64,000 bases of DNA from an uncultured Planococcus sp. (GCA_947502505.1 CANNAE010000005.1:186001-250000), one strand, 5' to 3'. Shown: positions 9,124 to 17,220, counted from the stretch's first letter. The notes: a model not told the origin generated them from the sequence alone. A program made the numbers and translations.

Positions 9124-10103
9124 AAGCATTTGTGATGGAAGCAGGACACTATAAACTAAAAGATATGCCGGAACCAACGGCGCAGCAAGGAGAAGTCGTC
9201 GTAAAAATTCGTGACGCCGGCATCAACCGCCGCGACCTTGGTTTGTTGAAACGGTACGGAGACAACCCGGAAGCATTGATCATCGGGTCCGACGGGGCAG
9301 GCGTGGTCGAGTCGATCGGCGAAAGCGTAAGGGGTTTTGAAGTAGGAGATGAAGTCATCATCAATCCAGGACTGCGCTGGGAACACAATAGCGACGCACC
9401 GCCGGAAGGCTTCGATATTCTGGGCATGCCGGACCACGGGACCTTCGCGGAAAAAATCGCGATTTCCGCCGAACAGCTGGAGAAAAAACCGAAGCACTTG
9501 TCATGGCCGGAAGCAGGAGGGCTTGGCTTGCCCGCTTTGACCGGCTACCGCGCATTGTTCACGAAAGGCCAATTGAAAAAAGGCGATACCTTATTCATTC
9601 CCGGTGCAGGAAGCGGAGTGGCGACTTTCTTGATCCAATTTGCGAAAAATATCGGCGCTACGGTCATCGTCACTTCGAGAAGTGAAGACAAACTCGCACA
9701 TGCAAAAGAAATCGGGGCCGACATCGCCATCCCGACCGATAGCGATTGGGTGAAAGAACTAGAAGGACAAACAATAGACCTCGTGATCGATAGCGTCGGC
9801 GGTGCCACGTTCAACCGCTCACTCGAGGTATTGAAAAAAGGCGGGCGCATCGTTATTTTCGGCGCCACGACAGCCGACACGGTCGATTTTAATCTCCGCA
9901 GCTTTTTCTACGGGCAATATCAATTATTCGGCTCAACGATGGGCAGCCGCGAGGAATTGCGCGACATGGTCCAGCATATCGAACAATACGATACCCATCC
10001 TGTCGTCGACCGCGTGTTCTCACTGGACGAAGCACACGAGGCGTTCGACTATTTGGCGCAAGGCAAGCAATTCGGCAAAGTGATTTTGCGGGTTTCCGAG
10101 TGA
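9120..10103 (+). CDS. Zinc-free MDR oxidoreductase (YogA-like)
   Basis: A 327-residue medium-chain dehydrogenase/reductase. The nucleotide-binding run is IPGAGSGVATFLIQFAK near residues 160-176, followed by VIDSVGGATFNRSLEVL. The protein contains no cysteine at all, so neither the structural zinc loop nor the usual Cys catalytic-zinc ligand can exist; it is oxidoreductase-like, not a true alcohol dehydrogenase. The start is TTG 9120, overlapping the ArsA stop TGA, with AGGAGGG nine bases upstream. Translational coupling to the ATPase suggests shared expression, not necessarily shared function. Confidence 0.82.
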   Translation: MKAFVMEAGHYKLKDMPEPTAQQGEVVVKIRDAGINRRDLGLLKRYGDNPEALIIGSDGAGVVESIGESVRGFEVGDEVIINPGLRWEHNSDAPPEGFDILGMPDHGTFAEKIAISAEQLEKKPKHLSWPEAGGLGLPALTGYRALFTKGQLKKGDTLFIPGAGSGVATFLIQFAKNIGATVIVTSRSEDKLAHAKEIGADIAIPTDSDWVKELEGQTIDLVIDSVGGATFNRSLEVLKKGGRIVIFGATTADTVDFNLRSFFYGQYQLFGSTMGSREELRDMVQHIEQYDTHPVVDRVFSLDEAHEAFDYLAQGKQFGKVILRVSE

Positions 10104-10170
10104 AATAATGAAACCTTCCACAAGTTCAGGCGTATACTAGAGTAAGAAAGTAATTTGGGAGGTCATGTAA

Positions 10171-10491
10171 ATGGAGAAAATCGGGTTAAAAGTACTCGTC
10201 CACGCCAGTGCGTTTTTTGCCCCGTTTCTTGTCCCTGTCATCGTCTTTTTCGTCGCTATGTTGGTCACAGACGATCAAGAGCTGAAGAAATTGTCGATCC
10301 AAGCCTTGCTGTTCCAATTGGTTATGGGCGCCTTGATATTCGCCTCGACCTTGCTGACGGCCGTATTGATCGGGTTCCCGCTCTTGCTATTGTTCGGCGC
10401 TATCGGGATCATCGTGCCGATCATGGCGATCATCAAAGCTTTGAAAAACGAGCCATACGATTACCCAATCGTCGGTTCATGGTACCAATAA
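10171..10491 (+). CDS. DUF4870-type small membrane protein
   Basis: A 106-residue integral membrane protein with about three hydrophobic segments (residues 8-32, 45-68 and 68-92) and a short polar C-terminus NEPYDYPIVGSWYQ. The pattern of two or three helices with a final YPIVG-type tail fits the DUF4870 (TIC20-like fold) family of unknown function. GGGAGG lies before ATG 10171. It is monocistronic, with its own terminator, and is the last gene before the first repeat locus. Confidence 0.78.
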   Translation: MEKIGLKVLVHASAFFAPFLVPVIVFFVAMLVTDDQELKKLSIQALLFQLVMGALIFASTLLTAVLIGFPLLLLFGAIGIIVPIMAIIKALKNEPYDYPIVGSWYQ

Positions 10492-10510
10492 TGGAATAAG
10501 CCAGCATCAC

Positions 10511-10545
10511 AAAACCCGCCGAGAATTTTTCTTGGCGGGTTTTTG
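10511..10545 (+). terminator. Terminator after the DUF4870 gene
   Basis: ACCCGCC pairs with GGCGGGT across an AT-rich loop, then five T. Confidence 0.85.
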
Positions 10546-10585
10546 TGTGGAATCATACATGGAGATTAAAGTTTACAGAGGTGGG

Positions 10586-10832
10586 TAGAAAAGCTTCTGC
10601 TTTTCGACTGCGCTTCAGGGGGCTGCTTGGGGCTCGCAGGATGCGAGTCATGCAGCTGTTGCGACAGGGCGTCGTGCTTTCAGCTGCCCGGGGATGGGGC
10701 GGGTGTTGAGCCAAGGTGGCAAAAATCGCGCCACCTTTGTCTCGCCAGCCCCCTCCATTCCGTCTTTAGTTTTAAAGTGGAGATAGTTTCTTCAGTTTAC
10801 TTGAAATGAAGTTTGGAAATGCATCATATTTT
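10586..10832 (+). repeat. Structured intergenic repeat A, copy 1
   Basis: About 245 bp without a credible gene. It begins with hairpin GAAAAGC-TTCT-GCTTTTC. An outer stem GGGGGCTG (10618-10625) pairs with CAGCCCCC (10746-10753) and encloses four nested hairpins: CTCGCA/TGCGAG (10633-10647), GCAGCTG/CAGCTGC (10652-10687) around GCGAC/GTCGT, and AAGGTGGC/GCCACCTT (10713-10737). The 3' part with TAGTTTTAAAGTGG and GAAATGCATCATATT is conserved in the reverse-oriented copy at 28084-28356. It is followed by three B repeats. Short frames inside it lack ribosome sites. Confidence 0.85.
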
Positions 10833-10914
10833 GTAATTCAAATCACTTTTACTAAGGAGAGGCTAAGTGGTTCAGCTTTGATTTAAACGCGAGTGTGCCA
10901 GATGTTACATTTTA

Positions 10915-11151
10915 GGAAGCGATTGCCCCATTAGCCGGGAACTGTGTACAAAAGCAGTTCTGTCTAAACACATCCCAATCAATGAAATCAACAAGCCGCC
11001 CGGCGTAAAGGGGGGAGCCGATGCAATAAGACAAGTGCTCTTCTTGGCTTATTGCTAAAGGCCATCCCAAAGCACGGCGGCGAATATTCAGGTCAAACTA
11101 AAAGAGAACGCTGAAAAGATTCCACACACAAATCCTCGCAAACTTGTCCGG
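10915..11151 (+). repeat. Structured tandem repeat B, unit 1 of locus 1
   Basis: First of three consecutive 237-bp units. The 87-nt core (10995-11081) has outer arms GCCGCC/GGCGGC and an apical hairpin with arms CAATAAG/CTTATTG and CAAG/CTTG. This first unit is the most diverged, and its leading hairpin GGAAGCGATTGCC is imperfect. Confidence 0.88.
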
Positions 11152-11388
11152 GGAAGCGATTCCCCCACCAGCCGGGAACTAACTATAGGAGCAGAGCGAT
11201 TTAAACAGTCTACATATAATGGAATTTCAAAGCCGCCCGGCGTAAAGGGGTGAGCCGATGCAATAAGACAAGTGCTCTTCTTGGCTTATTGCTAAAGGCC
11301 ATCCCAAAGCACGGCGGCGAATATTCAGGTCAAACTAAAAGAGAACGCTGAAAAGATTCCACACACAAACCCTCGCAAACTTGTCCGG
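11152..11388 (+). repeat. Structured tandem repeat B, unit 2 of locus 1
   Basis: Nearly identical to unit 3 over 237 bp. It opens with the perfect hairpin GGGGAA-GCGA-TTCCCC (11150-11165), whose GCGA loop is a GNRA tetraloop, followed by the conserved core hairpin. Confidence 0.9.
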
Positions 11389-11625
11389 GGAAGCGATTCC
11401 CCCACTAGCCGGGAACAAACTATAGGAGCAGAGCGATTTAAACAATCTACATATAATGGAATTTCAAAGCCGCCCGGCGTAAAGGGGTGAGCCGATGCAA
11501 TAAGACAAGTGCTCTTCTTGGCTTATTGCTAAAGGCCATCCCAAAGCGCGGCGGCGAATACGAGCCTGAAGCTCGAATCGAATATCGAAAATAGGTGTTC
11601 ACGAAAACACTCACTATCTGCTTCA
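11389..11625 (+). repeat. Structured tandem repeat B, unit 3 of locus 1
   Basis: Third unit, again 237 bp from the previous one, with the GGGGAA-GCGA-TTCCCC hairpin at 11387-11402. Similarity fades after the GGCGGC arm near 11560. The remaining 11626-11709 holds nothing I recognise. Confidence 0.85.
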
Positions 11626-11709
11626 AACACCCGAATATGTTCACACAAAAACCCTCGCTATCAAGGCCGACGATACCGGACCAGCAAGCTCATCCTCCAA
11701 ATTCACCAA

Positions 11710-11745
11710 CAAAAAAATGCACCGGCTCGGCCGCTGCACTTTTCG
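11710..11745 (-). terminator. Terminator of the ytoQ gene
   Basis: On the minus strand AAGTGCA pairs with TGCATTT (one wobble), with inner CGGC/GCCG, followed by seven T. Confidence 0.75.
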
Positions 11746-12186
11746 TTATTCGAAAATATAAGACAAAGCCTTGATCGCCTGGTCGCAAGTTTCAACCGTG
11801 GCGTTGGCTTTTTGGGACAGCTCTTTTAATGGGTGGTGCAATTTCTCAGGGCGGATAACGATGAGCGGTTTATGGCTTGCCAAAGCGGCGCTTGCATCCA
11901 TCGCGGTGTTCCATTGCTTGTATTGCTCGCCGAAGAGGGCGATGACGAGGTCTGATTTTTCCATCAACACGCTTGTGCGCAAATTATTGAAGCTGGACGC
12001 GGCGGCGTCTTTGAAGATGGCGTTCGGCTGCTCGCCGAGGATTTCTTCGCCAATATTGTCGGAGCGGTCGTGGTCTTCCATCGGCCCGACGAAATCGACT
12101 GGCAAATTCAGCGCCAAGGATTTCTTTTTGATTTCTTCACGCCACGAACTGTGGATTTCCCCTGCAAGGTAAACGGTTAATCTCAT
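11746..12186 (-). CDS. ytoQ: YtoQ family protein
   Basis: A 146-residue protein matching the YtoQ family of Bacillales in length and sequence (TVYLAGEIHSSWREEI at the start, FVGPMEDHDRSDNIGE, LVIALFGEQYKQWNTA). The fold looks like a nucleoside 2-deoxyribosyltransferase-type Rossmann domain, but no activity is established to my knowledge. Two in-frame ATGs compete. GGAGG directly abuts the first (12195) and is nine bases from the second (12186), so I use 12186. Monocistronic. Confidence 0.85.
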   Translation of the reverse strand: MRLTVYLAGEIHSSWREEIKKKSLALNLPVDFVGPMEDHDRSDNIGEEILGEQPNAIFKDAAASSFNNLRTSVLMEKSDLVIALFGEQYKQWNTAMDASAALASHKPLIVIRPEKLHHPLKELSQKANATVETCDQAIKALSYIFE

Positions 12187-12252
12187 GAGTCTCATCCTCC
12201 ATTTTCCATTTCCTTTTAGTGTAGCACAAAGGAAGGAAAGCCGGAAAAAGGT

Positions 12253-12474
12253 TCAGACAATTTGGCGTTCTTTCGTACGGACGGGCATGCACGAAAGCAC
12301 ATGGCTGATTTTAAAATGGCGTTTTTCGCGGCGCAAAAAACAATAAGCCTGGAATGAATCGCCGCTGACTTTCAGGATCTTGACGCGCCGCTTGCTGATG
12401 ATGCCATCGTTTGCGATGTACATCATGTCGATCAATTGCTGGTATTTGAATGCCTTTAATAGCTGTGCTTTCAT
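12253..12474 (-). CDS. Small WYL/YolD-like protein, probably SOS-controlled
   Basis: A 73-residue basic protein. After a short helix, residues 16-60 (YIANDGIISKRRVKILKV, then FQAYCFLRREKRHFKI) resemble the small beta-barrel of WYL or YolD-like domains. YolD-like proteins in Bacillus are encoded in LexA-controlled operons. GAGGAGG precedes the ATG. A consensus -10 TATAAT (minus strand, 12513-12508) and a LexA-type dyad at 12493-12506 sit in its promoter. Family assignment is moderate; SOS control is inferred from the box. It is divergent from sbcD. Confidence 0.65.
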   Translation of the reverse strand: MKAQLLKAFKYQQLIDMMYIANDGIISKRRVKILKVSGDSFQAYCFLRREKRHFKISHVLSCMPVRTKERQIV

Positions 12475-12492
12475 GATAACCCTCCTCGGATA

Positions 12493-12506
12493 AGAACGTT
12501 TGTTCT
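12493..12506. promoter_or_regulatory. LexA/SOS box candidate
   Basis: AGAACGTTTGTTCT contains GAAC-N4-GTTC, the core of the Gram-positive LexA (DinR) operator. It overlaps the predicted transcription start of the small WYL/YolD-like gene. Confidence 0.7.
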
Positions 12507-12551
12507 CATTATATACCGAATGAGTGAGTGAAACAAGTGAAATGAATCGTG

Positions 12552-12575
12552 TATAATGGAACGAACGTATATTCT
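12552..12575 (+). promoter_or_regulatory. sbcD -10 element with overlapping weaker LexA-like box
   Basis: TATAAT (12552-12557) is the probable -10 of sbcDC. CGAACGTATATTCT (12562-12575) just downstream matches the CGAAC-N4-GTTC operator except for one core base and the last base. S. aureus sbcDC is known to be LexA-controlled, so this is plausible. Confidence 0.5.
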
Positions 12576-12602
12576 TTTATATAGAAGAAAGGGGATTTTT
12601 TC

Positions 12603-13766
12603 ATGAAATTCATCCACACCGCTGACTGGCATCTCGGGAAATTGGTGCAAGGCGTACATATGACAGAAGATCAGCGATTTGTGCTGGCACAATTGATCGA
12701 AGCCATCGAACAGGAGCGCCCCGATGCGCTTGTGATCGCCGGTGATTTATACGACCGTGCCGTGCCGCCGACAGAAGCGGTCCGTTTGCTTGATGACACG
12801 CTGGCAACTATTGTTTTGGACATGGGAGTGCCGGTCATCGCTGTTGCAGGAAACCATGATAGCCCTGGGCGTTTGGATTTTGGAAGCCGTGCATTGAAGA
12901 GCAACGGCCTCCATATCGCAGGGCCCATCCGCCGCGAATTCGAGCCGGTCGTTCTGAACGATAGCGCGGGAGAAGTCCATTTCCACCTGGTGCCATACAC
13001 CGATCCATCCATGGTGCGCCATGTGTTGGAAGATCCAGGCATCAAGACGCATGACGATGCGATGAAAGCGATCACGGGGCGCATCTCCGAAGGGCTAGAT
13101 CCAGTGGCGCGCCATGTTTTCGTCGGCCATGCATTCGTGACGCCGCGCGGGGAACAGGAAGACAATACAAGTGATTCCGAACGGCCGCTTGCCATTGGCG
13201 GTGCTGAACACGTCAGTGCACAGCATTTCAAGCCGTTCCATTACACGGCGCTTGGCCATTTGCACAAAGCGCATTATGTGTTGAACGAGACGATCCGCTA
13301 TTCGGGGTCGCCGATGAAATATTCGATATCGGAAGAGCATCATCAAAAAGGATTCCTTATCGTCGAATTAGCGGCAGACGGTTCCGCCAGTGTGGAAAAG
13401 CGCTTGTTCGAGGCCAAACGCGATATGCGTTCTGTCGAAGGCACCATCGCAGAAATCACAGCGCATGAAAGAAGCGAAGATTATGTCTTCGTCACCTTGC
13501 TCGATGAGGCGCCAGTCTTGTATCCGATGGAAAAAGTGCGTTCGGTGTACCCGAATGCGATGCATGTACAACGCAAAACGTTCGCGAAAGAAGCGGGAGA
13601 GTCGACCATTGGCAACCGACGGAAAATGGACCCGATGCAATTGTTCAATGCTTTCTATAAAGAAGTAAAAGGCGATGCGCCTTCTGCCGAGACAGCTGAA
13701 CTATTCGGTGAAGTATTGCAGGAGTTCCTGCAAGCGGATTCTGAGCAGGAAGAGGTGAAATCATGA
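12603..13766 (+). CDS. sbcD: Exonuclease SbcD
   Basis: A 387-residue Mre11-type nuclease subunit. The phosphoesterase metal motifs are in order: HTADWHLGK near residues 5-13, AGDLYDR, VAGNHDS, FVGHAF and ALGHLHKAH. With SbcC it forms the ATP-dependent complex that opens DNA hairpins and trims protein-blocked ends. AAAGGGG precedes ATG 12603. The stop overlaps the sbcC start (ATGA), the usual arrangement. A hairpin nuclease is of interest given the palindrome-rich repeats in this window, but that link is speculation. Confidence 0.96.
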   Translation: MKFIHTADWHLGKLVQGVHMTEDQRFVLAQLIEAIEQERPDALVIAGDLYDRAVPPTEAVRLLDDTLATIVLDMGVPVIAVAGNHDSPGRLDFGSRALKSNGLHIAGPIRREFEPVVLNDSAGEVHFHLVPYTDPSMVRHVLEDPGIKTHDDAMKAITGRISEGLDPVARHVFVGHAFVTPRGEQEDNTSDSERPLAIGGAEHVSAQHFKPFHYTALGHLHKAHYVLNETIRYSGSPMKYSISEEHHQKGFLIVELAADGSASVEKRLFEAKRDMRSVEGTIAEITAHERSEDYVFVTLLDEAPVLYPMEKVRSVYPNAMHVQRKTFAKEAGESTIGNRRKMDPMQLFNAFYKEVKGDAPSAETAELFGEVLQEFLQADSEQEEVKS

Positions 13767-16700
13767 AACCGGTCAAACTGAAACTGACAGCATTCGGCCC
13801 CTACCGCGACAGTGAAGAAATCAATTTTGAAGACTTGGAAGGCAATCGCCTCTTCGTCATTTCCGGCAGCACCGGTTCCGGCAAGACGAGCATTTTCGAC
13901 GGCATTTGTTTTGCGCTTTACGGCTCGGCAAGCGGAACAGACCGCAGCGAACCGAAAAACCTGCGCAGTGATTTCGCCAAGGATTCGGTCCATACTTCGG
14001 CTGAATTGACGTTTGAAGTGCATGGCACCACTTACCGCATCCTGCGCCAGATGAGCCATGTGAAACAAGGTAATAAAAGCGCGACCGGTGAACGTTATGA
14101 ATTTTTCGAAGTGACCGATGCCGGCGAAAAGCCTTGTGTGGAACGGCAAATCGTCTCGGAACTCAATCGCCGCATTGAAGAAGTCCTCGGGCTGACATTT
14201 TCCCAGTTCAATCAGATTGTCATGCTGCCACAAGGAGAATTCCGCAAATTGCTGACGTCTGAAACGGACAATAAAGAAGCAATCTTACGGAAAATTTTCC
14301 GTACCGAGCCATACCGCTTGGTTGCCGAGCGTCTCAAGCAGAAAAAGGACGAAGCGCAGGAACGCTTTAAAGCGCAGCAAATGCGTTACAAAGAGCAAGT
14401 GCAGGCCATTGCGGGTTCTTTGCCCCAACGTGATTCAGCGCTGTTCGAGGTGTTCGCGCAAGCTGACTTCCAGCGCAGCCAATTGCTCACAGGGCTGGAA
14501 GGCGAAATCAGCCATTACCGGTCAGAGAGCGCAAACTTGCAAGAGCGCTACCGGCAATCCTACGATTTTCACAATCGAAAAATGGCCGAGTTCCATGAAG
14601 CAAAAGGCTGGAATGAGCGCTTCGATGAATTGGAATTAAAACAGCGCCATTTGCAGGAATTGGACCAACAAGCTCCAGCGGTCAAAGAATGGGAACTGAA
14701 AATAGCCGCAGCCGATCAAGCGGGGATGATCACCGGCTTGGAAGAGCAAGTGACGGAACTAGTGGCCAATGAACGCCAAAAACGCGAAGAGTTGCTGCGT
14801 GCCGAGACAGCTGAACAGAACGCCCAGGAAATGAAGCGGCAAGCACAGCAAATAAAAGATGCTGAAGAGGGCCGCCACGAAGAACGGCAGGCAGCGCAGC
14901 AAGCATTGATCCGCTTGCAGGATATGGAATCTGGCGTAGCGGAACTCGAACAGCACCGCTCCACTGTCCAGCAATTGGAACAGCAAGCGGTTCAGGCAAG
15001 AACTGTCCAGCAACGGACAGATGAACAAGCCGCGAAGCTTGAGTCGCAAGGATCGGAAACGAAATCAGTGATTCAGCACTTGGAAGAAAAACTTGAGCAT
15101 ATCGATAGCAAACGTGACCGGAAAGACCAGCTCGCGGAACAGCAGCGTGTCGTATCCGAGTATCTTCGCTTGGAGCAGAAGCTCGAGAGCTTATCCGAAC
15201 AAGCGCTTATAGACAAAGCCAAGTTCGAACAGGCGCAAACGGCCTACCGATTGATGGAACATGATTGGTTCGCCAACCAGGCAGCGCTGCTCGCATCGAA
15301 TCTGCACGAGGGGGAAGCGTGCCCGGTGTGCGGAAGCCTCGATCATCCGGCGAAACAGCAAGGCAGTTCGGCCGCCGTGAATCAGGAAGCGATGGAACAG
15401 GCCAAACAAACTTTGTCGCAACAAGAGCAGAAATTCCGTAAAACGGAAGCGGAAGAAGCCTCGGCCTTGGAGCAGGCGGCAGCGAAGCGTCAAGAACTGG
15501 GGGCGCTGTCAATCGCTGCAGAACAAGCAAGCGCGCAGCTAGATTCGATACAGGCACAACAGCAATCGCTGAACGAAGAACTTGCCCGCCTGCAATCGGA
15601 TAAAGAGCAGCTGCGCAAGCAGAAAATGCATAGCCAGGAACTAGAAGGCAAACTGGCGGCATTGAAGAAGCAACAGGCAGAAGCGCAGCAGAGCGCGCAG
15701 GACAAACGCTCGGCTTATGAATCGGGTAAAGCGGTATTTCACAGCAAACTGGAGGCGATTCCGGAAGCGCTCCGTGAACTCGGCTCTCTTCAAGCGGAAA
15801 TTGCAAAAGCACAAGGCGCAAAAGAGCGTCTAGAAACCGCTTGGCAACGAGCGCAGGAAGCATTGCAAAAAGCCGAGCGGCAGGTTTCGGAAGCGACAGT
15901 ATCGCTTCGCCATAGCAAGCAGTCCGTAAAAGAACTGCAGGAAAAGCGCGGGCATGCCGAAAGCCGTTTCGAAGAAGCATTGGCGAAATCCGCCTTCGCT
16001 TCGCAAGACGCATATGAGCAAGCCAAGCTCGAAGCCTCCCGTTACGAGGAATTGAAAACGAAAATCGAACAGTATAAACAAGACCGCCACACGACCGAGC
16101 GCCAATTGGCAGATCTCGAACGCCTGCTCAATGGCCGTGGGCGCATCGATGTATCGGATGCAGAACGGGCGCTTGCTGAGTTGAAGGCCGATTACGAACA
16201 AGCGCTTTCCGATTTGAATAGATCCAAAGAATACGAGAAAAAAGCGCAAGCATTCTTTGATGAAGTGTCCGAAGCCTCTGCAAAAGAAGCGGCAGCAGAA
16301 GCGGAATTCGTCCGCATCGTCGACCTCTACGATACGATCCGGGGGCAGAACGATGTGAAGCTGTCCTTTGAGCGCTATTTGCAGATTGAGTATTTGGAAC
16401 AAATACTAGAAGCGGCCAATGAGCGGCTCAAGCATTTATCGAACGGGCAATTCCATTTGACGAGAAGCGACCGTCAGGAAGCGCGCGGGAAACAAAGCGG
16501 GCTCGGCCTGGATGTATACGATGCTTATACGGGCCAGGCGCGCGACGTCAAAACGATGTCCGGAGGCGAGAAGTTCAATGCCTCCTTATGCCTTGCGCTC
16601 GGAATGGCTGATGTTATCCAAAGTTTTGAAGGCAATGTATCAATCGAGACGATGTTTATCGACGAAGGCTTCGGCTCGCTGGATGAAGAGTCGCTGAATA

Positions 16701-16852
16701 AGGCCATCGAAACTTTGGTAGACCTGCAAAAATCGGGCCGGATGATCGGCGTCATTTCCCATGTGCAGGAATTGAAAGCGGCGATCCCGGCGATTTTGGA
16801 AGTGGAGAAGACGAAAGAAGGCATCAGCCGGACCCGTTTCCAATTGAAATGA
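13763..16852 (+). CDS. sbcC: Exonuclease SbcC (SMC-like ATPase)
   Basis: A 1029-residue Rad50-type ATPase. Walker A GSTGSGKTS lies near residue 36, long coiled coils span about residues 180-880, and the zinc hook Cys520-Pro-Val-Cys523 sits in the middle. The ABC signature TMSGGEKFNASL and Walker B FIDEGFGSLDEE are near the C-terminus. Size and order of parts are canonical. It tethers DNA ends and drives the SbcD nuclease. Coiled-coil codons are rich in CAA, CAG and GAA, which explains long antisense frames. Confidence 0.96.
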   Translation: MKPVKLKLTAFGPYRDSEEINFEDLEGNRLFVISGSTGSGKTSIFDGICFALYGSASGTDRSEPKNLRSDFAKDSVHTSAELTFEVHGTTYRILRQMSHVKQGNKSATGERYEFFEVTDAGEKPCVERQIVSELNRRIEEVLGLTFSQFNQIVMLPQGEFRKLLTSETDNKEAILRKIFRTEPYRLVAERLKQKKDEAQERFKAQQMRYKEQVQAIAGSLPQRDSALFEVFAQADFQRSQLLTGLEGEISHYRSESANLQERYRQSYDFHNRKMAEFHEAKGWNERFDELELKQRHLQELDQQAPAVKEWELKIAAADQAGMITGLEEQVTELVANERQKREELLRAETAEQNAQEMKRQAQQIKDAEEGRHEERQAAQQALIRLQDMESGVAELEQHRSTVQQLEQQAVQARTVQQRTDEQAAKLESQGSETKSVIQHLEEKLEHIDSKRDRKDQLAEQQRVVSEYLRLEQKLESLSEQALIDKAKFEQAQTAYRLMEHDWFANQAALLASNLHEGEACPVCGSLDHPAKQQGSSAAVNQEAMEQAKQTLSQQEQKFRKTEAEEASALEQAAAKRQELGALSIAAEQASAQLDSIQAQQQSLNEELARLQSDKEQLRKQKMHSQELEGKLAALKKQQAEAQQSAQDKRSAYESGKAVFHSKLEAIPEALRELGSLQAEIAKAQGAKERLETAWQRAQEALQKAERQVSEATVSLRHSKQSVKELQEKRGHAESRFEEALAKSAFASQDAYEQAKLEASRYEELKTKIEQYKQDRHTTERQLADLERLLNGRGRIDVSDAERALAELKADYEQALSDLNRSKEYEKKAQAFFDEVSEASAKEAAAEAEFVRIVDLYDTIRGQNDVKLSFERYLQIEYLEQILEAANERLKHLSNGQFHLTRSDRQEARGKQSGLGLDVYDAYTGQARDVKTMSGGEKFNASLCLALGMADVIQSFEGNVSIETMFIDEGFGSLDEESLNKAIETLVDLQKSGRMIGVISHVQELKAAIPAILEVEKTKEGISRTRFQLK

Positions 16853-16961
16853 CTAGACGCGTTTACAATGCAGCGAGAAGGTGAATGATAAGAGCAAAGC
16901 TTGTTTTTGGAAATGCCTTTCCTAAAGGCAAGCGGAGCAGATCGGCAAAGGGGTTTTGATT

Positions 16962-17174
16962 ATGAAGAACTTCAGTTTCAATACCAGATTAATTTATTTC
17001 GGAGCAATTACGCTGTTCAGCCTCGGCTTCTTCTTTCTGCAGCTGTCGTCAATCATGGACGGGGGAACCGGCATCGGCTCGATCATCCTGCTTATTTTAT
17101 GGGGAGTGATGGCCGCTTTTGGCATTGGCGGCATCATCGCGAGCTTCGCCGTAAAAAAACGCAATCCTAAATAA
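16962..17174 (+). CDS. Small two-helix membrane protein
   Basis: A 70-residue protein with two transmembrane segments (about residues 10-30 and 38-60) joined by a Gly-rich turn SIMDGGTGIGS, and a basic tail KKRNPK, suggesting both ends lie in the cytoplasm. I do not recognise a family. AAAGGGG lies eight bases before ATG 16962. It is followed by its own terminator. Confidence 0.72.
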   Translation: MKNFSFNTRLIYFGAITLFSLGFFFLQLSSIMDGGTGIGSIILLILWGVMAAFGIGGIIASFAVKKRNPK

Positions 17175-17180
17175 AGAAAG

Positions 17181-17220
17181 AGCCGCCGCACGCCCATTAC
17201 GGGCCTGTGGCGGTTTTTTT
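17181..17220 (+). terminator. Terminator after the small membrane gene
   Basis: GCCGCC..GCCC pairs with GGGC..GGCGG with small internal mismatches, then seven T. Confidence 0.8.

Noticed and set aside
10915..11625. CRISPR array
   Set aside because: Direct repeats are present, but the unit is 237 bp and nearly identical throughout, with no short repeat/unique spacer alternation and no cas genes.
15207..16013. 268-codon antisense frame opposite sbcC
   Set aside because: No ribosome site; it arises from Gln/Glu/Ala-rich coiled-coil codons on the plus strand. The same holds for long antisense frames at 482-1081, 1175-1909 and 37923-38849.
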